NCBI RefSeq assembly: GCF_946415235.1
Contig: NZ_CAMKRR010000017.1
Location: forward strand, 1-43,416
Length of the DNA stretch: 43,416 bases
Source of the DNA: an uncultured Ruminococcus sp.
GTDB lineage: Bacteria; Bacillota; Clostridia; Oscillospirales; Ruminococcaceae
Reading direction: 5' to 3'
Shown: one piece after another, positions 1 through 8,759 of the stretch
Numbering within the stretch: position 1 is the first letter of the stretch
Layout: the number at the start of each line of letters is the position of its first letter
Position numbers and translations under genes: made by a program
The notes under the pieces: model-generated
The model's input: only the letters and a program-made list of their open reading frames with translations
The model's database searches: none
What the model was told of the DNA's origin: nothing

Positions 1-2
1 CG

Positions 3-1487
3 TATAATATAGTAGTATGGGGTGAGTGTTTAAACGTGATCCCGAAGGACGATCCAAATATTGTTATATACGATACGATATGCAACGCTACCGACGCGCG
101 TCAGTCCGATGCTGCCGAACTTGCCAAGAACTCTGACATAATGCTTGTAGTCGGGGGAAGACACAGTTCAAATACCGTTAAGCTTTTTGAGGTTTGCAGC
201 CGTTACTGTAAAACATATCATATCGAGAATTCGGACGAGCTTCGGTCATTAAAGCTTCCAAATGCCACTAATATCGGCATTACTGCCGGGGCATCAACCC
301 CCGCCTATATAATCAAGGAGGTACAAACCAAAATGGCAGAAAATGAAATTCTTGCAGCTAATCAGAATGAGGAGTTTGATTTCGCTCAGGCGATCGACGA
401 GTCATTCAAAAAAATACATACAGGAGAGAAAGTTAAAGGCATTGTTATCGCCGTAAACAATACAGAGGCTATCGTAGACCTCGGCACAAAGCACACCGGC
501 TATGTTGCTCTCGCCGACCTTACAGACGATCCTTCAAAGAAGCCTTCTGACATCGTCAACGTCGGCGACGAGATCGATCTTGTTGTTATCAAGGTGAATG
601 ACGCAGAGGGTACAGCTGCTCTCTCAAAGAGAAAGGTAGACGAGCAGGCAGGTTACGAAAAGATCGTACAGGCCAAGGAAGAGGGCACAGTTCTCGAGGG
701 CGTTGTTCAGAGCGTTGTAAACAAGGGTATCACTCTCACAGTTATGGGTGTAAGAGTATTTATTCCTGCTTCTCTCACAGGTCTCCCGAGAGGCGCTGAG
801 CTCGATCAGCTTCTCAAGAAGAAGGTAGAGTTCATCATCATCGAGGTATCCGAGGGCGGCAGAAAGAGAGCAGTAGGCTCTATCAAGGCTGTTCAGAACG
901 CTAAGAAGGAAGAAGCAAAGGCAAGATTCTGGGAGACAGCAGAGGTTGGCAAGACTTATTCAGGCAAGGTAAAATCTCTCACAAGCTTCGGTGCATTCGT
1001 TGACCTCGGCGGCATCGACGGTATGGTACATATCTCAGAGCTCTCATGGAAGAGGATCAAGCACCCGAGTGAAGTCGTTAACGTAGGCGACACTCTTGAG
1101 GTATACATCAAGGATCTCGACAGAGAAGCTAACAGGATCTCTCTCGGCTTCAAGAAGGCTGAGGACAATCCTTGGGAGATCTTCAAGTCTCAGTATCAGG
1201 TTGGCGATGTAGTTAAGGCTACTATCGTTTCCATCACAAGCTTCGGTGCTTTCGCTCAGATCATCGACGGCGTTGACGGTCTTATCCACATCTCTCAGAT
1301 CGCTGACCAGAAGGTAGAGAATGTCAAGGACGTTCTCAATGTAGGCGACGTTGTTGACGTAAAGATCATCGACATCGACGAGGAGTCAAAGAGGATCAGC
1401 ATCTCAATGCGCGCTCTTCTTGAGAATTCCGACGAGGAAGCTGAAACAGAGGAAGAGGAAGCTGCTCCTGCTGAGGACGCTGAATAA
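3..1487 (+). CDS. ispH-rpsA: IspH-ribosomal protein S1 fusion, 5' partial
   Basis: Bifunctional 4-hydroxy-3-methylbut-2-enyl diphosphate reductase/30S protein S1, a fusion known in clostridia. The reading frame is open to the window edge, so the gene begins upstream; the GTG at 36 lies inside the IspH domain and is not the start. The visible IspH C-terminus has the cluster-ligand cysteine in DTICNATDARQ, the substrate-binding GGRHSSN motif and GITAGASTP. From about base 333 a linker leads to four S1 RNA-binding domains (starting near GEKVKGIV, GTVLEGVV, GKTYSGKV and GDVVKATI) and a Glu/Ala-rich tail. IspH makes isoprenoid precursors by the MEP route; S1 binds mRNA on the ribosome. Codon use is more biased in the S1 part, as expected for a highly expressed protein. 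Confidence 0.93.
   Translation, partial: YNIVVWGECLNVIPKDDPNIVIYDTICNATDARQSDAAELAKNSDIMLVVGGRHSSNTVKLFEVCSRYCKTYHIENSDELRSLKLPNATNIGITAGASTPAYIIKEVQTKMAENEILAANQNEEFDFAQAIDESFKKIHTGEKVKGIVIAVNNTEAIVDLGTKHTGYVALADLTDDPSKKPSDIVNVGDEIDLVVIKVNDAEGTAALSKRKVDEQAGYEKIVQAKEEGTVLEGVVQSVVNKGITLTVMGVRVFIPASLTGLPRGAELDQLLKKKVEFIIIEVSEGGRKRAVGSIKAVQNAKKEEAKARFWETAEVGKTYSGKVKSLTSFGAFVDLGGIDGMVHISELSWKRIKHPSEVVNVGDTLEVYIKDLDREANRISLGFKKAEDNPWEIFKSQYQVGDVVKATIVSITSFGAFAQIIDGVDGLIHISQIADQKVENVKDVLNVGDVVDVKIIDIDEESKRISISMRALLENSDEEAETEEEEAAPAEDAE
315..335 (+). promoter_or_regulatory. Internal ribosome binding site and ATG for the S1 part
   Basis: AAGGAGG at 315-321 is followed 11 nt later by an in-frame ATG (333-335), exactly at the IspH/S1 junction (protein MAENEILAANQ). 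This is a consensus Shine-Dalgarno site inside the fused frame, so free S1 is probably made in addition to the fusion. The spacing is slightly long but workable. Confidence 0.6.
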
Positions 1488-1500
1488 TCAGATATCATAC

Positions 1501-1528
1501 GGGCTGTACTTTATGTACAGCCCTTTTT
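1501..1528 (+). terminator. Rho-independent terminator after ispH-rpsA
   Basis: A perfect 9-bp stem GGGCTGTAC/GTACAGCCC with a 5-nt loop is followed by TTTTTGTTTT. It begins 13 nt after the stop codon. Confidence 0.92.
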
Positions 1529-1654
1529 GTTTTGCCCGTAAATAAGCTGTTTGTCAAAGTTTTTTACACTCATGGAAAATGTTACACAAGCAGAAATATA
1601 CTTTATAGCTTTTTGTCAAAAATGCCGATTTACCGATTTCTTTGGAGTTTCCAC

Positions 1655-1683
1655 TTGAAATTGATCATTAATTGGAGTATAAT
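1655..1683 (+). promoter_or_regulatory. Promoter for the polysaccharide genes
   Basis: TTGAAA (1655-1660), 17-bp spacer, TATAAT (1678-1683). Transcription would start near 1690, giving a leader of about 225 nt before the start codon at 1917. Apart from this promoter I see nothing recognisable between 1529 and 1916; a TTG-initiated open frame there (1532-1855) has no ribosome binding site and no familiar features. Confidence 0.7.
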
Positions 1684-1916
1684 TAACCTTGGTGTATTGT
1701 CATTATTCACAGTATTTATCATATTTTTTATACAGCTTCACTTTTGTTATATCATCGGGAAACGACATACACTCCTCGAACGCATAATTCCCGTATCAGG
1801 CAAAGATCATTCAATGAGCCCACGGTCAGCAAATCTCCGCATCCGTCGCTCCTAAAGGAAGGCGAAGTGATCTCAGCCGCATATAAAGTTTTAGTTTTAT
1901 TCAGGTGGTGAACTTT

Positions 1917-3305
1917 GTGAATAAAGAGTTGTCATTTAAAAATGTCGCGGGCATCTGGCTCCTTGCGGTACTTTTCCTCGTACTGCACGGTATCACTATA
2001 TCTTTCGGTACCTTCGACCTTTCAAACATAACTATATATATCACATTTTTTATAAACGGTATCCTTTGGCTTGCACTGATGGTCAGGGAACTGTGGGTAA
2101 GGCCCTACTCCATGAAGGTGATATTCTATACCTTCAGTCTCTTTTTCTTCTATTACGCAGGCCTCATACAGTACATTAACGAAAGATTTCCGTGGATCAT
2201 CTACCGTGATCACGATACCGTACTGAAAGCCAATCTGCTGCTCTTCCTGTTTACTGTAAGCTATGAGTTCGGCTCGCAGATAGCAGCCGAAAGAAAGATA
2301 ACTCACGACAGCTTTATCTTCAAGGAATTCGATATATCCCATGCCCGTATGATAATAATTACGCTGGCCTGCCTCGGAGTTCTCATCAATAAGATAAGTA
2401 TTGTCGGCATCGGCGGACTCTTTTCAAGAACTACCGTAAGCGAATCCACCGACTACGGCGAAAGCTCGGCGATCACCACTCTTATCAAACAGCTTCTCAT
2501 AGCCGTTCAGTGTGTCGCTGCGCTGGTATCTCTCATTGCAGCCAAAAAGGACTACAAAAAATCAATATACTTCGTTTTGTGTATGTGCTTCCTTTTATGC
2601 ACATATCCCCCCGGAATGGTCTCACGATACGCAGTTGCAACTATCTACGGCTCCATATTCATACTCATGTTTGACAGCCTGAAGAAAAACCGACTGTTTA
2701 TCCTTGCATTCTGTCTTGCTTACACCATACTGTTCCCATTCCTCAACAACTTCCGACATACCGATTATTCGGACGTAGATACCATGAAAGCTCTGTCAAA
2801 TACCATAGAGGGTATCAAGACAGACTGGCTCGCAGGCGATTACGACGCCTACACCACTTTCACCATGACATTCGACAGTGTAAAGACAGCAGGCTTGTCC
2901 ATGGGACGCCAGCTCCTTGCCGTTGTCCTCTTCTTCGTGCCCCGTGATATGTGGCCGAACAAGCCCTACGGAAGCGGTTCTTACATGGGTCAGAGCCTTA
3001 ACTGGTCCTTCACCAATATCTCCTGCCCTCTTCCCGGGGAAGCATATATCAACTTCGGAATATTCGGCATTATCCTGTTCGGAGTGGTTTTTGGCTTTAT
3101 ATCAAAGCTCATGGACAGATTCTACTGGGAAAAGACATCAGATACAAGAACTAAATTCGATATCCTTTACGCTATCATGCTCATGATGTTCTTCTTTATG
3201 CTCAGAGGAGACCTCCTTTCAAGCTGGGCGTATTTCCTGGCATTCGTATTCATATGGGGAGTATTCACCTTCTCGGTCCCCGAAAGCCTGCTGAAAAAAG
3301 GCTGA
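1917..3305 (+). CDS. Wzy-like polysaccharide polymerase (membrane protein)
   Basis: Integral membrane protein of about 462 residues with roughly ten or more hydrophobic segments. The region near residues 335-400 (FFVPRDMWPNKP, then GSGSYMGQSL, then SCPLPGEAYINFGIFG) resembles the conserved block of O-antigen/capsule repeat-unit polymerases (Wzy/oligosaccharide polymerase family), which join lipid-linked repeat units outside the membrane. The start is GTG 1917, which has AGGTGG eight bases upstream; the GTG at 1905 overlaps that site and is less likely. The next gene, 51 bp downstream, encodes a chain-length regulator/kinase, which supports a role in exopolysaccharide assembly. No glycosyltransferases are nearby, so this is a partial or dispersed polysaccharide locus. 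Confidence 0.75.
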   Translation: MNKELSFKNVAGIWLLAVLFLVLHGITISFGTFDLSNITIYITFFINGILWLALMVRELWVRPYSMKVIFYTFSLFFFYYAGLIQYINERFPWIIYRDHDTVLKANLLLFLFTVSYEFGSQIAAERKITHDSFIFKEFDISHARMIIITLACLGVLINKISIVGIGGLFSRTTVSESTDYGESSAITTLIKQLLIAVQCVAALVSLIAAKKDYKKSIYFVLCMCFLLCTYPPGMVSRYAVATIYGSIFILMFDSLKKNRLFILAFCLAYTILFPFLNNFRHTDYSDVDTMKALSNTIEGIKTDWLAGDYDAYTTFTMTFDSVKTAGLSMGRQLLAVVLFFVPRDMWPNKPYGSGSYMGQSLNWSFTNISCPLPGEAYINFGIFGIILFGVVFGFISKLMDRFYWEKTSDTRTKFDILYAIMLMMFFFMLRGDLLSSWAYFLAFVFIWGVFTFSVPESLLKKG

Positions 3306-3356
3306 TATCACTCGTTAACGGTCATTTACTGAATGCTGAAAGGACAATAACCCAAA

Positions 3357-4769
3357 ATGAAGAAAACATATACTTTCGGTGATCTGCTTAAGCTGATACG
3401 CAGCCATCTGGTACTGATAATGACTGTCATGATACTCGGCGGAACAGCTATATTTGCCTTTTCTAAGCTGTCGCTTCCGCTGAAGTACTCTTCAAGTATC
3501 AATATGTATGTACAGAATGCCACTGCAAAGTCCGCAGACGGGCAGAGAGTCAACAACATCACCGATTCAAAACAGCTCATCAAGACATATATGGAAGTAA
3601 TGAACGACGACGCCGTTATGAACGCCGTTGGCGATATCCTCCTCAGGAACTACTACGTCAGTGACCTCAGCGAGCTGCTTTATGTCGATGAGAATAACAG
3701 GATTCCCGCAGCAACAGTCAGAAATTTACTGACATTTACTTATCTTTCCGATTCATCCATAATAAAAGTTACCGCTACCTGCACCAACGCTGTTCTTGCA
3801 GCCGATATATGCAATGCTGTGGCGCAGGTATCTTCAACCTATGTACAGAGAGCTGTAGGCGCAGGCTCTGTCAATGCTATCGACAGAGCAAAGGTATTCC
3901 CCGATCCCGTTTCACCTGACGTGCCGAAGAATACCATAATCGGAATGGTAGCAATATTCCTTTTCATGTTCATGCTGATAGTTACTCTGGACTATCTCGA
4001 CAACACCGTAAAGCTCACCGAAGAGCTGGGAAAGAAGTTCCGCAAGCCTATAATCGGAGAGGTGCGCCGATTCGGCAGCAAAGACGATCATAAGAACAGC
4101 AGTGCCGTAAAACCTGCCCGCCTCCTTACCGATAAAAGGATACCCTTCAGCGTTGTGGAAAGCTACAAGCTCATTAGAGCCAATATTATCTTTACCATCG
4201 CCAATTCCGAGAAAAAGGTCATCGCGGTCTCAAGTGCCGAACACGGCGAAGGAAAATCCCTGACAGCCGCAAATATCGCCATTGCTCTTGCTCAGACAGG
4301 CAGCAAGGTGCTCCTTGTGGACGGCGACCTGCGTGCTCCGTCACTTCATAAGACCTTCAGGGAGAGCAATGATATGGGACTTTCCACCATGATAATCAGG
4401 AAGTCCTCAATGCTCAACTCGATAATCCCCGATATCGCAGATAATCTTGATTTGCTCCCGTCAGGTCCTATACCTCCCAATCCCTCGGAGCTCATCGGTT
4501 CAAAGAACTTCCGTGATGTGCTTGAGCACTTATCGGGCAAGTACGATCACATAATCATTGATACGCCGCCTATCAACGTCGTAAGCGACGCAGTGCTGAT
4601 GAAGGACGCTATTGGCGGTATCGTGCTGGTAGTCCGCTATGCTTCCACTACTTATGACAAGATATCGAGCTGTGTGAACGAAATAGAATTTGCTGACGCC
4701 GAGCTGCTCGGTTTCGTTGTAAACGAAGTAAGCAGCAGGCAAAAGTCAGATAACTACAACTACTTATAA
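3357..4769 (+). CDS. Polysaccharide co-polymerase fused to BY-kinase
   Basis: A 470-residue protein. Residues 1-215 are a Wzz-type chain-length determinant with two membrane segments (about 17-35 and 190-212) flanking an extracellular loop. Residues 255-470 are a CpsD/CapB-type tyrosine autokinase domain with Walker A (AEHGEGKS, near 297), Walker A' (VLLVDGDLR) and Walker B (HIIIDTPP). The tyrosine-rich tail is minimal (ends NYNYL). Such proteins set polysaccharide chain length through phosphorylation-controlled oligomerisation. Firmicutes usually carry these parts as two separate proteins; here they are one chain, as in Proteobacterial Wzc. The gene follows the Wzy-like polymerase and is presumably cotranscribed. 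A modest AAAGGA site precedes the ATG. Confidence 0.88.
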   Translation: MKKTYTFGDLLKLIRSHLVLIMTVMILGGTAIFAFSKLSLPLKYSSSINMYVQNATAKSADGQRVNNITDSKQLIKTYMEVMNDDAVMNAVGDILLRNYYVSDLSELLYVDENNRIPAATVRNLLTFTYLSDSSIIKVTATCTNAVLAADICNAVAQVSSTYVQRAVGAGSVNAIDRAKVFPDPVSPDVPKNTIIGMVAIFLFMFMLIVTLDYLDNTVKLTEELGKKFRKPIIGEVRRFGSKDDHKNSSAVKPARLLTDKRIPFSVVESYKLIRANIIFTIANSEKKVIAVSSAEHGEGKSLTAANIAIALAQTGSKVLLVDGDLRAPSLHKTFRESNDMGLSTMIIRKSSMLNSIIPDIADNLDLLPSGPIPPNPSELIGSKNFRDVLEHLSGKYDHIIIDTPPINVVSDAVLMKDAIGGIVLVVRYASTTYDKISSCVNEIEFADAELLGFVVNEVSSRQKSDNYNYL

Positions 4770-4778
4770 TATAAATTC

Positions 4779-4810
4779 AGCCCCGAGACAGATCAAACTG
4801 CCTCGGGGCT
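4779..4810 (+). terminator. Terminator after the co-polymerase/kinase gene
   Basis: Stem AGCCCCGAG/CTCGGGGCT (9 bp) with a 14-nt loop starts 10 nt after the stop codon. The following T tract (TGTTCATT) is weak, so efficiency is uncertain. Confidence 0.65.
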
Positions 4811-4873
4811 TGTTCATTATGATTGGGACCGTTAGCCACTACATGGTTTCATCGCGTTTGTCCCGTTATTCGC

Positions 4874-4896
4874 GGGCGCACAATGTGCGCCCCTAC
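4874..4896 (+). repeat. Short palindromic element, GGGC...GCCCCTAC family
   Basis: GGGCGCACA-A-TGTGCGCCC followed by CTAC. It is one of seven such hairpins in this window (see 10701, 24316, 25931, 29856, 32195 and 32239). The surrounding bases also hold near-repeats of GGCTAACGGCTAA (4902-4933). Confidence 0.7.
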
Positions 4897-4933
4897 AATA
4901 GGCTAACGGCTAATGGCTAACAGCTAACGGCTC

Positions 4934-4966
4934 AAATCATAATTTTGCTCCGCAAAATTATGATTT
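4934..4966. terminator. Inverted repeat at the 3' end of the pectinase gene
   Basis: A perfect 15-bp inverted repeat (AAATCATAATTTTGC with its complement) and 3-nt loop, ending at the stop codon of the minus-strand pectinase gene. It could act as a bidirectional 3'-end hairpin; there is no strong T run on either side. Confidence 0.5.
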
Positions 4967-7900
4967 AGTTTATCGGAAGAGACGGGATAAGCTTCAGCAT
5001 ATACTGCTGTATTGCAAGAGCGTCGTTTGAGGTTATTCCGTTGCCATTGCCCTCAACGTCACCGTTGGCTATTCCCTGATCCGTGATATGTGTCTCGGCT
5101 GTGCCGTTGATACCGTACTTATTCGGGTTTGCAAGGCTCTGCATTATGAGTACTGCATCGGAAAGATCGACTGAATCATCACAGTTTGCATCGCCTGCTT
5201 TGCCCTGCGGCTCGGGCTGTGTTGTTGTCGTAGTAGTTGTAGTCGTTGTTGTTGTAGTGGTTGTGGTCGTAGTTGTGGTAGTTGTAACAGCAGCCTTTTC
5301 CTTGACGAATACAGTGTAGTTCATACAAGCACCGCTCATGCCGTTCGTACCGAGTGTGAGCGAACTGCCTGCTTCTACATCCTTAGCATATACATCAAAT
5401 GCCCTTATCGCCTCGCTGTCGTTGATCTCGACAACATCCCAATTCTTCGTGAAGCTGCTCAGCCACGACGGAGGAGTTGTTACTCGCTGGTCAAGTGCCA
5501 CATATACCGTGATATCCTTTTCGGCAGTAAGTACCGCAAGGTCTGAGTCCGTATTCTTTGAGTTGCAGGCTGTTAGGATATGCTCGCCGCCGCTTATGGC
5601 TGACGGAACAGATGCGATAACGTGCTCGCGGTCACCGAATGCCTTGTCTCCAACAGAGAAGCTCTCTGCAATGGACCACTGTGAGCCGTAGCTTGCATCC
5701 TTGACGTCAAGTCGTGCTATAAGCGCACTCTTCATGTATTCATCGTATATGGGGGTTACATCGCCGCCGTCGGAAACTGTTCCCGCATTGTATGCCTTGT
5801 TCTGCATACGTCCTGCATAGGCTGTTACGTCAGACTTTGCCGCGTCTGCTGAGGTCACGCTGTAGCTGCCGTATATCTTCGATGAATCGGTGTCGAAGTT
5901 GTCATAGCTGTCGCCGCCGCCATTGAGATTGTTTACATAAGCCTTGTCATTGCGAGAGTTTACTATCTGATAAGCAAGTCCGCTGCCCATATTGCAGCTC
6001 ACGAACTTGTCGCCGTATGACTTGATAGTTCCGGAATATGCGTCGCTTCCCATATTCACAGCGTCGAGGGGAAGATTTGTGTTCTCGTAGTAGTTAGCCT
6101 CGGAGAATACCTTTGAATTGTAGGAAGCTCCGATACCGTACTGTTTGTTGCTGTAGAAATAGTTGTTGTAGCTGTGAACGTGTGCATTTCTTGCACGTGG
6201 GTTACGGGACTCGGTATTATTGAACCAGTTGTGGTGGTAGGTTATCCAGTCCTGCATATGGTTGGTACCTCCGCCAACGAGAGAGGTCTTGTGAGCGTCC
6301 TTGAAAATATTGTATGATACCGTTACGTATTCCGACCACTTGATATCGAGAGAGCCGTCGCCGTCAGCCTTGTCGTCGTCAACTATTCCGTTGCCTGCGT
6401 AAGCATTGTAGCCCTTTTCGATAGTATTGTTGTGTATCCACATATTCGTGGACTTGTGGTCTGACGAGCCCGACACGGACACGCCGTCGTCGGGATACTT
6501 GCCCAGCCAGAGATTGCGTACCTCACAGCTTGCCGAGCGCTTCATCTCGAAGCCCCACTGATCGAGGGAAGTATCATAGCCGATACCCTCGATAGTTACG
6601 TTCTCTCCGTTCTGGAGATAGAGCATATTCGAGCCGTCATTCTGCTGACCGTTATTTGCCTTTGCACCCGATGGTACTCCAATGCTGCCTATAAGGCGGA
6701 AATCCACATTCTTCGGCTTTCCGCTGTAGAAGATATTGTAAAGACCTGTCTGTCCGTTGTAGGTGATAGTGTCCTTGTTGGAGTTTGTAACGTATATTAC
6801 GGTAACTCCCGATTTGAGAGTACCGTCGTTGTTGTAAGCACCTACTCCGCTGCTGTTGTTCCAGTGTGCATAGCCGCTCCTGTCAAACGCCATAGTCCTG
6901 ACACTGCAGCCTGCCGAGCCGTTCGAGCCCTGAATGTTTATACTGTAGGCCGTGTCGCCCTTGAGTCCCGGGATATCCACTCTTGAACCGCGTATGAGCT
7001 CTGAGTCCACAGCCTTGTAATCCGAGCTGCCTGACTCTGCATAGCTCACCTTGACATTGCTGCCAAGCTTTGAGCTGTCCCACTCAACGAAGGCTTCCTC
7101 GAACCAGCCGCCGCAGGTCTTGATCGCTCCCTCAATATTTGTTGAGCCCTGACCGCTGCCCGAGCTGCTTCCTCCGTCGCCGTTAAGGTAAGACGGCGTC
7201 CAGTTGTTCATATAGTTTGCGATATTGATATTAGCAGCGTCGCTGTCGGAAACTGTATGTCCCCTGCGCTGTGAAAGGTCAACTCGCTGACCGTTTGAGA
7301 GCTTTGTGCCGTTCTCCTTGAAGCCGTCAACGCTCTCGGGCTCAACTCCGCTCATGGAAGTCCAGCCTGCGGCAGTTATCATATTGCCGTTCTGGAGAGT
7401 GGTATTCAAAAAGAGCACCTGTGCAGTCTGTCCCCACGGTCTGCCGAGATAGCCTGCAGTTACCGTAAGGTCGGGATTTGCAGTTACCTTACAGTCCTTG
7501 AAGAGATAGCCTGTATAAGGACTTCCCTGACTTCTTGCGGCGGTGATGTAACCGCCCACAGAACCGCTGCTGTAGCCCTTCCAGCGAAGCTCGCAGCTGT
7601 CAAATACAGCGTTGCTGCCGCCGAAGATGTAGTCTGTCTGTCCCTCAATGAGGCAGTTCTTGTAATACTGAGGAGAGCCGCCTGTGTAGAGCGTATCCTG
7701 ACTTGACAGGAACTTGCAGTTGAGGAACTCAGCATAGCCCGTATCTACGGAAAGAGCAGCCGCGCGCTCTGTAGCTGCCTTGGACTTTGCATCTGTCCAG
7801 TTATTTCTCACCTGGGTTATCTTTGTAACAGAGGTATCGCCTGTGAGCTCAACTCCGTCATTCAGCTCTTCCTGAGTGATATAGCGGTTGAAGGAGTTCT

Positions 7901-8396
7901 CAAAAACGATGTTCTTTGCCTTGAAGTTGGTAGCCTTGGGCCACAGCTGTACCGTTGCGCCCCAGCGGTAGTTGGCTACGTTCTTGCTGCTCTTTGAAGC
8001 AGCAAGGCTCGCGTCGTAATAGCCCTTTGAGTTTGCGCTGTAATACTTATAGCCTATGCCGTAGTACCATGTGAGTACTGCGTCGCCCTTGTCGGGCTCG
8101 TCGTTTACAAAAGTGATGTAAGGCGTCTGAACGATGACCTGCTGGCGGTATGTACCGGGAGCAATGTGTATCGTTACTCGTGTGGACTCCGATGACGGAT
8201 TGAGACCTGCAGCCTTGTCAACAGCCGCCTGAACTGTCGAGAAGTTGTTGTTTCTGCCCGAATAGCCGACATAGAGGTCTGTGCCTGCCGCGTAGGTCTT
8301 CATGGTCGGGAACACCGACATATACGCAAGCAGCACAAACACAGCGGCTGCAAAGGCAAAAAGCTGCAAAGCAAGCTTTTTTGTTTTACTAACCAT
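4965..8396 (-). CDS. Secreted pectinesterase-pectate lyase with dockerin
   Basis: A 1143-residue cellulosomal enzyme. Order: signal peptide (1 to about 37, ending TYAAG); family 8 pectin methylesterase (about 40-400) with QDTLY near 231, catalytic-Asp motif GQTDYIFGG near 253 and LGRPWG near 316; a fibronectin-like spacer (about 420-500); family 1 pectate lyase (about 505-860) with the Ca-site stretch DDDKADGDGSLDIKW, HHNWF and the RNPRAR motif near 730; an unidentified beta-rich domain (about 905-1035); exactly 22 consecutive threonines (1037-1058); type I dockerin with two repeats beginning GDANCDDSVDLSDA and GDVEGNGNGITSNDA. The esterase strips methyl groups and the lyase then cleaves the polygalacturonate. 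AAGGAG lies 8 nt before the ATG. Expected partner: a scaffoldin cohesin, not present in this window. Confidence 0.95.
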   Translation of the reverse strand: MVSKTKKLALQLFAFAAAVFVLLAYMSVFPTMKTYAAGTDLYVGYSGRNNNFSTVQAAVDKAAGLNPSSESTRVTIHIAPGTYRQQVIVQTPYITFVNDEPDKGDAVLTWYYGIGYKYYSANSKGYYDASLAASKSSKNVANYRWGATVQLWPKATNFKAKNIVFENSFNRYITQEELNDGVELTGDTSVTKITQVRNNWTDAKSKAATERAAALSVDTGYAEFLNCKFLSSQDTLYTGGSPQYYKNCLIEGQTDYIFGGSNAVFDSCELRWKGYSSGSVGGYITAARSQGSPYTGYLFKDCKVTANPDLTVTAGYLGRPWGQTAQVLFLNTTLQNGNMITAAGWTSMSGVEPESVDGFKENGTKLSNGQRVDLSQRRGHTVSDSDAANINIANYMNNWTPSYLNGDGGSSSGSGQGSTNIEGAIKTCGGWFEEAFVEWDSSKLGSNVKVSYAESGSSDYKAVDSELIRGSRVDIPGLKGDTAYSINIQGSNGSAGCSVRTMAFDRSGYAHWNNSSGVGAYNNDGTLKSGVTVIYVTNSNKDTITYNGQTGLYNIFYSGKPKNVDFRLIGSIGVPSGAKANNGQQNDGSNMLYLQNGENVTIEGIGYDTSLDQWGFEMKRSASCEVRNLWLGKYPDDGVSVSGSSDHKSTNMWIHNNTIEKGYNAYAGNGIVDDDKADGDGSLDIKWSEYVTVSYNIFKDAHKTSLVGGGTNHMQDWITYHHNWFNNTESRNPRARNAHVHSYNNYFYSNKQYGIGASYNSKVFSEANYYENTNLPLDAVNMGSDAYSGTIKSYGDKFVSCNMGSGLAYQIVNSRNDKAYVNNLNGGGDSYDNFDTDSSKIYGSYSVTSADAAKSDVTAYAGRMQNKAYNAGTVSDGGDVTPIYDEYMKSALIARLDVKDASYGSQWSIAESFSVGDKAFGDREHVIASVPSAISGGEHILTACNSKNTDSDLAVLTAEKDITVYVALDQRVTTPPSWLSSFTKNWDVVEINDSEAIRAFDVYAKDVEAGSSLTLGTNGMSGACMNYTVFVKEKAAVTTTTTTTTTTTTTTTTTTTTTTQPEPQGKAGDANCDDSVDLSDAVLIMQSLANPNKYGINGTAETHITDQGIANGDVEGNGNGITSNDALAIQQYMLKLIPSLPIN

Positions 8397-8515
8397 TGTA
8401 TTTACTCCTTTTCATTTTACGCTCCGCTGCCTAAAGCGAAGCTTTTTCCCGTTTGGTGTCATATCTTTTCCCTCACAGCGCCGAGGAACTTCAGAATATA
8501 CACCTATACACCATA

Positions 8516-8544
8516 ATTATAGCATGGTTGGTCATAGATGTAAA
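8516..8544 (-). promoter_or_regulatory. Promoter of the pectinase gene
   Basis: On the minus strand, TTTACA (8544-8539), 17-bp spacer, TATAAT (8521-8516) with an extended -10 TG. The leader would be about 110 nt. Confidence 0.75.
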
Positions 8545-8590
8545 TAATTGTTAAAATATGGTCATTCGATTTGGCGTTTTGTACAATAAG

Positions 8591-8649
8591 CAAGTCCGCC
8601 CTTTGGCTATTTTTCCATTTTAAGCCTGTTTTTTAAGCTTGCGGACTTG
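8591..8649. other. Long-loop inverted repeat between divergent promoters
   Basis: CAAGTCCGC (8591-8599) pairs with GCGGACTTG (8641-8649) across a 41-nt loop that contains a smaller GGCT/AGCC pairing. T residues follow the right arm on the plus strand. It lies upstream of the hpt promoter, so it is not an hpt leader. Function unknown. Confidence 0.4.
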
Positions 8650-8694
8650 TTTTAATCATACACCTGAGATTTACACTATCCCTTGTGAAATGTA

Positions 8695-8722
8695 TTGACA
8701 AACATCACAGGAATGATATAAT
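8695..8722 (+). promoter_or_regulatory. Promoter of hpt and the purine permease
   Basis: TTGACA (8695-8700), 16-bp spacer, TATAAT (8717-8722) preceded by TGA (extended -10). Start expected near 8729, about 30 nt before the hpt ATG. Confidence 0.88.
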
Positions 8723-8759
8723 AAATGTGTACTCAAAAAATCAGCATTGGAGGAGTTTT

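Noticed and set aside
36-335. GTG at 36 as the start of the first gene
   Set aside because: The frame is open to the left edge and the residues before it are continuous with IspH; the domain would otherwise lack its N-terminal cluster ligands.
1532-1855. 107-codon plus-strand frame after the terminator
   Set aside because: TTG start, no ribosome binding site, no family resemblance, and a strong promoter lies inside it.
1690-1916. Riboswitch in the leader of the Wzy-like gene
   Set aside because: No known aptamer core, and no convincing terminator or sequestering hairpin was found.
5083-5319. Poly-valine frame opposite the pectinase gene
   Set aside because: It is the antisense of the threonine linker and dockerin; no start signals.
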